Assembly: GCF_001639745.1 (NCBI RefSeq)
Contig: NZ_LTAX01000005.1
Coordinates: 124,001-188,000, forward strand
Source of the DNA: Marinomonas gallaica
GTDB lineage: Bacteria > Pseudomonadota > Gammaproteobacteria > Pseudomonadales > Marinomonadaceae
Direction: 5' to 3'
DNA: 64,000 bases
A model generated the notes under the pieces. It was not told the DNA's origin, did not search any database, and worked only from the letters and a program-made list of their open reading frames with translations. This document shows positions 56,039 to 64,000 of the stretch, piece by piece (within the stretch, counting starts at the first letter, position 1; every line of letters starts with the position of its first letter). The position numbers and the translations under genes were made by a program.

Positions 56039-56779
56039 TCAGGCTGACTTTTTAGGCAATGCATAGGGCAATAAACGATCTGTTTCTGTTTTCACCACGG
56101 CGTAACATTCGCAGCTCAATTCTTCGAGTTTTGATCTGTTTAACACGGTGATATGACCTCGGTGATAATCGATCACCCCGAGCTTTTGCAATTTGCCAGC
56201 GGCTTCGGTGACGCCTTCTCGGCGCACGCCTAACATGTTGGCAATCAATTCTTGAGTCATGGTGAGATGGTTACCGGGCAAGCGATCAAGGGACAATAAC
56301 AACCAGCGACACAATTGCTGGTCAATCGAATGATGACGATTACAGACAGCGGTTTGCGCCATTTGCGTGATCAAGGATTGCGTATAGCGCAGCATCAGTT
56401 CTAGCAGCTTACCGTGGCGATTAAATTCTTCAGTTAACATACTGCCTTTTAGGCGATACGCATGCCCCGCGCTTTGCACCACCGCTCGGCTCGACGTACT
56501 TTCGCCGCCCATAAACAAGGCAACGCCAATCAAACCTTCATTGCCCACCACGGAAATCTCGGCAGACGCGCCACTCTCCATGACGTAAAGCAAAGAAACG
56601 ATGGCATCAACAGGAAAGTGTACATAGGCCAGTTTGCCACCCGCTTCGTACATCACTTGCCCTAATTCCAGTTTTTCCAACTCAAGAAAAGAAAAGATAC
56701 GAACTTGAACTTCCTCAGGAAGCGCGGCTAGAAGATGATTTTGTAACGGCGAAAAAGTCGTATCGATTGCATCATGCAT
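56039..56779 (-). CDS. Crp/Fnr-family transcriptional regulator
   Basis: A 246-residue regulator with an N-terminal cyclic-nucleotide-binding-like beta roll (residues about 15-135, GNEGLIGVALFMGGESTSSRAVVQ) and a C-terminal HTH_Crp domain (TQELIANMLGVRREGVTEAAGKLQKLG, about 175-201). It lacks the N-terminal Cys cluster of FNR, so it is not a direct oxygen sensor of that type, and the cAMP-binding Arg/Ser/Thr set of CRP is not obvious. It belongs to the subgroup with the LGVRREGVT recognition helix, often found in stress islands. It lies downstream of the ATPase operon, beyond the palindromic element. A role as regulator of the 20-bp sites is possible. Confidence 0.88.
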   Translation of the reverse strand: MHDAIDTTFSPLQNHLLAALPEEVQVRIFSFLELEKLELGQVMYEAGGKLAYVHFPVDAIVSLLYVMESGASAEISVVGNEGLIGVALFMGGESTSSRAVVQSAGHAYRLKGSMLTEEFNRHGKLLELMLRYTQSLITQMAQTAVCNRHHSIDQQLCRWLLLSLDRLPGNHLTMTQELIANMLGVRREGVTEAAGKLQKLGVIDYHRGHITVLNRSKLEELSCECYAVVKTETDRLLPYALPKKSA

Positions 56780-56818
56780 AAGATAATTCTTAAGTTTTTT
56801 TCAAGTGAAAATCAGGTC

Positions 56819-57000
56819 GCAACAAAGCGATAGAATGAGACCGTTTCACGAAGTCGCGAGCGAAGCCAAGACGAGGCAAAAATAGACGAAAAAGCGGAGT
56901 TTATGAGTTATAAATGAGCATTTTGAGTCTATTTTTAACAAAGTATTGGCAAGCACAGTAGTCGTGCAATGATCTCAAGACATTTCTATCGCTTTGTTAC
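56819..57000. repeat. Nested palindromic element, about 180 bp
   Basis: Perfect terminal inverted repeats AACAAAGCGATAGAA (56821-56835) and TTCTATCGCTTTGTT (56984-56998) enclose inner pairs: TGAGA/TCTCA, AAAAATAGAC (56878-56887)/GTCTATTTTT (56927-56936), and a GCAC/GTGC hairpin near 56953. The whole could fold as one long cruciform or structured RNA. No target-site duplication was seen. It could be a MITE-like repeat, an RNA gene or a processed leader. Confidence 0.65.
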
Positions 57001-57007
57001 TCAAAGT

Positions 57008-57027
57008 TCTGTGCGCTAGCGAACACA
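57008..57027. promoter_or_regulatory. 20-bp quasi-palindrome, copy 4 (upstream of Crp/Fnr gene)
   Basis: TCTGTGCGCTAGCGAACACA follows the consensus except near its end; the core CGCTAGCG is a perfect palindrome. It lies just outside the large palindromic element, between atpG and the Crp/Fnr gene. Confidence 0.55.
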
Positions 57028-57073
57028 CTACTCTTTATTTTATGAATTACTCACTGAAATCATGATCTAAATT

Positions 57074-57961
57074 CTAACTTAACGCATTAAATCCAGATAA
57101 CACATCGGATAACTCTTCATCGATGTCACTTTGACGCAGACGGTGAAAGGTTTGATTGAGGTTTTCTTGTATTTCATCGATGTTTTTTTCTGCTCGCTGC
57201 ATGGCGGCAAGTCGGCTGGCGTTCTCACTGGCAAGCGATTCCGCACAGGCTCGAAAAAGACTAACAAACAGATATTCACGTACAAAAGAACGACGTGTTT
57301 GATCTTGATCTGGCATCACTTCCACAAGGTTAATACTTGGCCAATCAATCGCTACAAGCTCTTGTTGCCAAGCCGCGTCCAAGGGCAAAAGTTGCTGACT
57401 CACGGGGCGAGAAACTGAATTGACCTCTGGTTTATGATGAAACAAAAATACTTGGTCAATCCGTCCTTGATCTCGTTTTGCTTCCAGTTCGATTAAAATT
57501 TCGCCCACCAAAGCTGTAATAGTGTTAATGGAATGGGGTAACTCAAAGCTTGCTTCGGTGTTTAAATCAGTCTCTATCAAGCGAGACTCAACCCGCTCGC
57601 CTACGGCCCAGAGCATTTTATTGCCCGATAATTTTGCCAAAGAATCGACCACAAACTCGACCATGACTTCATTGAATTGGCCGACTAAGCCTTGATCCGA
57701 GCCAAACACAATCACGCCGATGACGGGTGCGTCTTTCTGAGATCGATTAACGATTAGCGCAGGCTGTTCTAATTGGGTACTTTGCGACAAACACGCCGAC
57801 AATCCCAACTGTACGTTTTGATAATAATCATCCAACGAATGCACGGCTTTTTCGTATTGCCCAATACTCGACGACGCGATGGTTTTCATACTGCGCACTA
57901 CAGATTTCAAGTCTTGTGCGCTGGTAATTTTGTGACGCAAACTGGCGATACTGTCTGTCAT
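57074..57961 (-). CDS. atpG: N-type ATPase gamma subunit
   Basis: Central rotor shaft subunit, 295 residues. The conserved N-terminus ([34 protein letters not shown]) and C-terminus ([36 protein letters not shown]) form the coiled coil inside the alpha-beta ring. It is the last gene of the operon and overlaps atpA by 4 bases (ATGA). It is more divergent from standard F-type gamma than alpha and beta are, which is typical of N-type ATPases. Its end at Leu-Ser is followed by the palindromic element. Confidence 0.92.
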   Translation of the reverse strand: MTDSIASLRHKITSAQDLKSVVRSMKTIASSSIGQYEKAVHSLDDYYQNVQLGLSACLSQSTQLEQPALIVNRSQKDAPVIGVIVFGSDQGLVGQFNEVMVEFVVDSLAKLSGNKMLWAVGERVESRLIETDLNTEASFELPHSINTITALVGEILIELEAKRDQGRIDQVFLFHHKPEVNSVSRPVSQQLLPLDAAWQQELVAIDWPSINLVEVMPDQDQTRRSFVREYLFVSLFRACAESLASENASRLAAMQRAEKNIDEIQENLNQTFHRLRQSDIDEELSDVLSGFNALS

Positions 57962-59490
57962 CTTGGCTCACCTGAATCTGTGTCAGTGTTAAAGGTTTCA
58001 AGCGCTTGGCGTGCAAGTTCTAAAATCACGGCTTTATCTTCTTTGCTTAATTTGTCGGTGCTTTCTAAACGCTCAACCATATCATCGGTGATACTCGCGG
58101 CGGCATCCCGAACGGCTTGCTCCGCGGCGGGCATGTTGTCTAACTCAATGCCATCAAACAAATCTGCGGTCAAGGCGACCAACACGGCGATTTGTTCTGC
58201 CATAGACACAGGCGCAAATTCAGGCTGTTTCAAGCAGGCTCGAATGCGTCGACCATGCTCAATGATTTTCAGCGTATCGTCGTCTAACCTCGCGCCAAAA
58301 CGCGCGAAGGTTTCCAGTTCCTCGAATTGCGCATAAGCCAATTTAAGGTCCACCGTGACGCCTCGATACGCGGCTCTTTGGGCTTTACCGCCCACACGAG
58401 ACACTGATTTCCCCACATCAACCGCGGGTAAAATGCCCAGCTCAAACAACGCCGGCGAAAGGTAAATCTGCCCATCGGTAATAGAGATAAGATTGGTCGG
58501 AATGTACGCCGAAATATCCTGCGCTTCGGTTTCGATAATCGGCAACGCCGTCAATGAACCGCCGCCGAGTTCCTCGCTTAGATGGGTCGCTCTTTCTAAC
58601 AAGCGTGAATGAATATAAAAAATGTCGCCGGGGAAGGCTTCTCGCCCTGGTGGACGACGCAACAACAAAGACAATTCACGGTAAGCGCGAGCGTGATGTG
58701 TTAAATCATCGTAGACAATCAGTACATCACGGCCCTGTTCCATAAAATATTCCGCGATGCTGGTCGCGGCGTACGGTGCGACATAGGCCAAGCCCGCTGG
58801 CTCGTTGCCTTCCGTCAATACCACGACTGTGTATTCCATCGCGCCTTGCTCCCGCAAAGTGGCAATGACTTTGGCGACACCAGACGCGCGTTGGCCAATA
58901 GCACAATAGACACACAAAACGTTTTTGCCACGCTGATTGAGAATCGTGTCCATGGCAATCGCTGTCTTGCCGGTTTGACGGTCGCCAAGAATCAATTCTC
59001 GCTGCCCGCGTCCCACGGGTATCAAGGCGTCAATTACCTTAATGCCCGTTTGCAATGGCACACTTACGCCAGCTCGATCCATAATGGCTGGCGAAGGTCG
59101 TTCGATTGGCAAACGCTGGGTAGTTCCCAGATTGCCCTTGTCATCCAAAGGTTTACCGATTGGATTAATAATACGGCCAATCAAGCTATCGCCAACCGGC
59201 ACATCGACCACGTGGCCAAGTCGTTCGACTTCATCACCGGCTTGCAAATGCCAGTATTCGCCAAGCAACACCACGCCAATTTCATCTTCATCGACATTAA
59301 ACGCGATGCCATAAATGTCACCGGGAAAAAGCAATAACTCATCGTAGCCAACATTGGGCAAACCAGATACCTTGGCAATCCCCGTGGCGACACTGGTAAT
59401 CTTGCCGATTTCTCGTGGTGACAAAGCGGGTTCGAACGATTCCCGAGCCTGTTTTAAATCAGCAAATAACCCGTCAAACATCAACATCAT
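57958..59490 (-). CDS. atpA: N-type ATPase alpha subunit
   Basis: Non-catalytic nucleotide-binding subunit of the head, 510 residues. The P-loop is [13 protein letters not shown] at about residue 169, and the alpha signature [14 protein letters not shown] and the Arg-finger region [10 protein letters not shown] are present. The first ATG (59490) overlaps the atpF stop in an ATGA junction. In N-type operons atpA comes after atpF and no atpH (delta) gene lies between them, exactly as here. Confidence 0.95.
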   Translation of the reverse strand: MMLMFDGLFADLKQARESFEPALSPREIGKITSVATGIAKVSGLPNVGYDELLLFPGDIYGIAFNVDEDEIGVVLLGEYWHLQAGDEVERLGHVVDVPVGDSLIGRIINPIGKPLDDKGNLGTTQRLPIERPSPAIMDRAGVSVPLQTGIKVIDALIPVGRGQRELILGDRQTGKTAIAMDTILNQRGKNVLCVYCAIGQRASGVAKVIATLREQGAMEYTVVVLTEGNEPAGLAYVAPYAATSIAEYFMEQGRDVLIVYDDLTHHARAYRELSLLLRRPPGREAFPGDIFYIHSRLLERATHLSEELGGGSLTALPIIETEAQDISAYIPTNLISITDGQIYLSPALFELGILPAVDVGKSVSRVGGKAQRAAYRGVTVDLKLAYAQFEELETFARFGARLDDDTLKIIEHGRRIRACLKQPEFAPVSMAEQIAVLVALTADLFDGIELDNMPAAEQAVRDAAASITDDMVERLESTDKLSKEDKAVILELARQALETFNTDTDSGEPR

Positions 59491-60299
59491 GAAGCCTGCT
59501 CTTGGCTTTTCTCAAGCTCAGGGCTTTGATCTTGAACGGTATTATGAGAAAGCATCACGTCATTGACTCGCTTGGTCAGCGTGGTCAGGTAATCAGCGAT
59601 GCTCCAGCCAATTTTCTGGCCGTGGGAATTGATCTCAATCCCGCTAATCAAGTGAGCATCCGTGGCAAATTCAATCGCCACACCATCGCCCAATAAGCCA
59701 TGTAACGCCTTGGTAATCTGGATGCTTTGTTTTTTAGGCAGATCAAACGCCGTATGCACGATTAATGCTTCTGTCAACTCTTGAAAAGCCGCTTGTAAAG
59801 TGGCCTTTTCAGCGTCCGCTAATGCGTCTAAACGCTTCACAAAAACATCGGCCATACTGGCTTCCAAACTGGTGTCAGCCAGATCACTAAGCGCTTTACG
59901 AACAATGGCAAACACTTCTTCTCGTGCTCGCTGACTTAGGGAATCTTTCAAGCTCAGTTGTTCGTTTTTAAGCGCTAACTCAAGCTTACTGCGCAGCGCG
60001 TCGGACTCTTGTCGCACTTCTTCAAGCAATCGCGTCCGCTCGGCTTTCGCTTCCTCGCCAACTTTGTTCATCTGCGCCGTACGTTGTTGATCGAATTCCG
60101 TGTTCTTTTGTTGGAACGCTTCACGCTGTTGTTCCGCCTCGGCTCTTTTGCTATCGGCGTCGGCCAGTTCATCGGCAATGCGTTTTTCACGAGCGTCAAT
60201 CGTATTCAGAATAGGACGGTATAAGAAATGCTTAAGCAACCAAACGAGGACCAGAAAATTGATCAGTTGCGCAATGACGGTAAACCAATCGATCAGCAT
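59487..60299 (-). CDS. atpF: N-type ATPase b subunit with delta-like C-terminal region
   Basis: Peripheral stalk, 270 residues, far longer than the ordinary b subunit (156). An N-terminal membrane helix ([21 protein letters not shown]) and a long charged coiled coil to about residue 130 are followed by an extra domain of about 120 residues. Its segment [20 protein letters not shown] resembles the C-terminal end of delta subunits. Since the operon has no atpH gene, this domain probably takes over the delta function of binding the head. The start lies just after the atpE stop (3-base gap). Confidence 0.9.
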   Translation of the reverse strand: MLIDWFTVIAQLINFLVLVWLLKHFLYRPILNTIDAREKRIADELADADSKRAEAEQQREAFQQKNTEFDQQRTAQMNKVGEEAKAERTRLLEEVRQESDALRSKLELALKNEQLSLKDSLSQRAREEVFAIVRKALSDLADTSLEASMADVFVKRLDALADAEKATLQAAFQELTEALIVHTAFDLPKKQSIQITKALHGLLGDGVAIEFATDAHLISGIEINSHGQKIGWSIADYLTTLTKRVNDVMLSHNTVQDQSPELEKSQEQAS

Positions 60300-60302
60300 A
60301 AT

Positions 60303-60584
60303 TTATTGGCCTGCCGCTTGAGCAATGCCGTAATTCCAAAAAGGATTGGCGAATAGCAAAATCATCGATACGACAAAACAATAAATCGCCGTCGACTCGA
60401 TCATCGCCAAACCAACAAACAAGGTTCGCGTAATCGTCGCCGAAGCATCCGGTTGTTGAGCCAGAGAGGTTAACGCTGTCGCCACCGCTTTACCTTCCCC
60501 TAATGATGGCCCGATTACACCGATGGCAATTGTTAGCCCTGCGGTAATAATTGAAACCATTGCTATCATCGTCATGCTGTCCAT
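60303..60584 (-). CDS. atpE: N-type ATPase c subunit (rotor ring)
   Basis: Ring-forming proteolipid of 93 residues with two membrane helices. Helix two carries the ion-binding Glu63 followed by Ser64 and Tyr68, the same E-S-x3-Y spacing as the Na+-binding c subunit of Ilyobacter. Helix one has Glu30 (GEGKA) where that protein has Gln32, giving two carboxylates per hairpin, a feature of N-type ATPases. A start at 60605 is possible, but GGAG five bases before the ATG at 60584 decides. Whether Na+ or H+ is carried cannot be settled by sequence, since a related Burkholderia enzyme was reported to be proton-specific. Confidence 0.93.
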   Translation of the reverse strand: MDSMTMIAMVSIITAGLTIAIGVIGPSLGEGKAVATALTSLAQQPDASATITRTLFVGLAMIESTAIYCFVVSMILLFANPFWNYGIAQAAGQ

Positions 60585-60601
60585 AGTTACTCCGTAAATG
60601 T

Positions 60602-61333
60602 TCATAGTTTTGATTCGTTTGTGTTCTGGGTTTCTGGTTGTTGAGCGGCTTTTTTCTGCGTTTGTGTTTTGACGGAACGAGTCGCCGCGGCGATGTACAC
60701 TGTAGCGAGAATGAAAAAGATGTAAGCCTGCACAATGCCGGTTAACAAGCCCAGCAAGGTCATCACAATCGGAAATAAGAACGGCGTAATAGTCAGCAGA
60801 ATCGCGATGATCATCGCACCGCTCATCATGTTGCCGAACAATCGCACCGCCAACGCCAAGGTTCGCGATACTTCGCTGATAATATTAAACGGCAGCATAA
60901 TGATGGTTGGCTTAGTATAGGAAGACAGATAGGAACCGAAACCTTGCTCTTGAATACCAAACAATGGCACAGCAACTAACACACACAATGCCAGCGCCGC
61001 CGTGGTGGAAAGCGAACCTGTCGGAGGCTCGAAACCCGGAATAATGGTGCCAAGCGCCGATAGCGCGATGAATAAGAACAGCGAACCAAGAAAGCCAATG
61101 TATTTTTGCGGCTGGCTTAAACCCACCTCTTCGATTTGCTTGTTAATGATGATCACCACCACTTCTAGCGCATTTTGCCAGCGCGAGCGCTGTAAATTGT
61201 TAGACAGATTTCGAGTGATCAAAATCGACCCAACCACCAGCACCAACATCACTAACCAAGTAAAGACGATGGTGGCATTGAGCTTTAAAAAGCCCATTTG
61301 CCAATACACAATGAGATCTGGAGTCAGGTTCAT
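60602..61333 (-). CDS. atpB: N-type ATPase a subunit (stator channel)
   Basis: Membrane stator subunit, 243 residues with five or six helices. The essential Arg is Arg164 in LALAVRLFGNMMSG. The ordinary F-type a subunit has a similar arrangement, but this one is shorter and ends with a Lys/Gln-rich tail (TQKKAAQQPETQ). It overlaps atpR by 4 bases (ATGA) and is followed by atpE 17 bases later. It forms the two half-channels that load and unload the c ring. Confidence 0.94.
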   Translation of the reverse strand: MNLTPDLIVYWQMGFLKLNATIVFTWLVMLVLVVGSILITRNLSNNLQRSRWQNALEVVVIIINKQIEEVGLSQPQKYIGFLGSLFLFIALSALGTIIPGFEPPTGSLSTTAALALCVLVAVPLFGIQEQGFGSYLSSYTKPTIIMLPFNIISEVSRTLALAVRLFGNMMSGAMIIAILLTITPFLFPIVMTLLGLLTGIVQAYIFFILATVYIAAATRSVKTQTQKKAAQQPETQNTNESKL

Positions 61334-61689
61334 AAACGCTCTTCTGTGTGAGAATGTTTTTCTTTAAGCGTGTGAATCGGCTTGATAATGACAGGGTTGT
61401 CTTTCAAACGAATCAGCCGCGTCGCGAACAAACGTAAGGCCATAAAGCCAAGTAAAGCTAACAATAATTTTTGCCAGTCATTGCCCAGAATCACATAAAA
61501 ACTCACCATTACCACGCTAATGCGAAACAACATGCTGAACAGAAACAAAGGCGCAACCACGCTACTAGAGCCCAATCGGCGCACTGTCCACCATAGCCCA
61601 GCAAAATAAAAAATCCCTAATAGCACGCCAATCAAAATGGCATAGGCAACGCCACCCCAAAAGTTGTCACCAAAATCAATTAACATCAT
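61330..61689 (-). CDS. atpR: N-type ATPase accessory membrane protein AtpR
   Basis: A 119-residue protein with three hydrophobic segments, specific to N-type ATPase operons. The N-terminal helix (GGVAYAILIGVLLGIFYFAGLWWTVRRLG) carries Arg residues at its end, as described for AtpR, whose basic residues have been proposed to contact the carboxylates of the c ring. The longest frame reaches 61746, but this would overlap atpQ by 71 bases; the paired ATG codons at 61689/61686 give the normal start. It overlaps atpQ by 14 bases and atpB by 4. Confidence 0.9.
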   Translation of the reverse strand: MMLIDFGDNFWGGVAYAILIGVLLGIFYFAGLWWTVRRLGSSSVVAPLFLFSMLFRISVVMVSFYVILGNDWQKLLLALLGFMALRLFATRLIRLKDNPVIIKPIHTLKEKHSHTEERL

Positions 61690-62040
61690 CGTTGTCGTCC
61701 GGTTGGTGTATGTCTTTGTCTTCTTTTTGCACCCAGTGCCAGGCATTGAAACAGCCTAAACACAGGCCAACGACCAGCAAGGCCGGCGTCCATGAACGGT
61801 CACCGGGATACGCACCATCCAACCAAATGCCCAGTGTGGCACCAAGCACGGTGGGGATCGCAATCGACCAGCCGACCAACCCCATCATGCCCAAGCCAGA
61901 CCAGACAGTTTTGGTCACGTGTCGCTGTGCTTTTAACTTACGCGCCGCGACCGAGCCTACTTGCTTGCTGTAGTTATTCTTCGCTTTTCTCTCTAGATTA
62001 CGGTCTGGTTTAGTTGCGTTTTTGTCTTCATCATCGTCTT

Positions 62041-62044
<4 letters not shown>
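61676..62044 (-). CDS. atpQ: N-type ATPase accessory protein AtpQ (AtpI-like)
   Basis: A 122-residue membrane protein with a charged N-terminal 40 residues and two helices (GLVGWSIAIPTVLGATLGIWLDGAYP and WTPALLVVGLCLGCFNAW). This is the AtpI/AtpQ pattern, thought to help assemble the c ring or carry Mg2+; the function in N-type ATPases is not proven. It begins overlapping the end of atpC by 4 bases. Its Asp-rich tail (DKDIHQPDDNDD) is notable. Confidence 0.9.
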
Positions 62045-63967
<1,923 letters not shown>

Positions 63968-64000
63968 CCTTTGTTCGCTCTGTGCACTAGCGAACAAAGG
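63968..64000 (-). terminator. Terminator hairpin at the right edge, with 20-bp element copy 5
   Basis: CCTTTGTTCGCT and AGCGAACAAAGG form a perfect 12-bp stem with a 9-base loop. On the minus strand it is followed by GCTTTTTTATT, so it looks like the Rho-independent terminator of a leftward gene beyond the window. The sequence TCTGTGCACTAGCGAACAAA (63979-63998) inside it matches the 20-bp element, with two differences. Confidence 0.75.

Larger units (their letters stand above)
56780..57073. other. Intergenic region between atpG and the Crp/Fnr gene
   Basis: A 294-bp gap filled by the large palindromic element (56819-57000) and a copy of the 20-bp quasi-palindrome (57008-57027). No protein-coding frame is supported. 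Confidence 0.6.

Noticed and set aside
56819..57000. The palindromic element as a transposed MITE
   Set aside because: No flanking target duplication was found and no second copy exists in the window, so mobility is not claimed.

Overview
The window looks like chromosomal DNA of a marine gammaproteobacterium of the Oceanospirillales, most like Marinomonas. This rests on gene content and protein style (complete paa catabolon, TRAP transporter, N-type ATPase, GT84/GH94 glucan synthase), not on a database search. Genes are dense, mostly on the minus strand right of 10 kb, and many overlap by 4-14 bases. I see no insertion sequence, prophage or CRISPR array.

Bases 1-11,100 hold small catabolic units: an amino-acid ABC importer with a DadA-like oxidase (1-2592), the decayed relic of a pseudoazurin-like cupredoxin gene (about 2671-3045), dinB behind a LexA box, a LysR/class II aldolase pair, then a periplasmic copper amine oxidase, an aldehyde dehydrogenase and an AraC regulator. 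Bases 11,200-28,520 hold a TRAP transporter and a complete phenylacetate pathway (paaFGHIJK-ABCDE-Z leftwards, paaY-paaX rightwards). Read together, aromatic amines would be oxidised to aldehydes, then to arylacetic acids, activated by PaaK, epoxidised by PaaABCE, opened by PaaG/PaaZ and cut to acetyl-CoA and succinyl-CoA. Two similar GATACA inverted repeats lie upstream of paaF and paaA and nowhere else I looked; they are candidate PaaX operators.

Bases 28,600-32,925 hold a branched-chain 2-oxoacid dehydrogenase unit with a fused E1 alpha-beta chain and E2 but no E3, an Lrp-type regulator, and two tRNA genes (Val-TAC and Asp-GTC).

Bases 33,170-64,000 look like a stress or low-oxygen energy region. 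They hold a 2923-residue cyclic beta-1,2-glucan synthase-like protein, a PRC-barrel protein, a VIT-family transporter, a SoxR regulon (soxR, an MFS pump and a flavin reductase with a clear SoxR box), an arginine deiminase operon running directly into cbpA-cbpM, a lipoprotein/OmpA pair, a zinc alcohol dehydrogenase, a Crp/Fnr-family regulator, and a complete N-type ATP synthase operon atpDCQRBEFAG. A 20-bp quasi-palindrome occurs five times, all intergenic and all in this half, and may define a regulon. A nested palindromic element of about 180 bp sits between atpG and the Crp/Fnr gene.

All functions are inferred from sequence motifs read by eye. Start codons were moved from the longest frame where a Shine-Dalgarno sequence and the usual family length favoured an internal start; such cases are noted.
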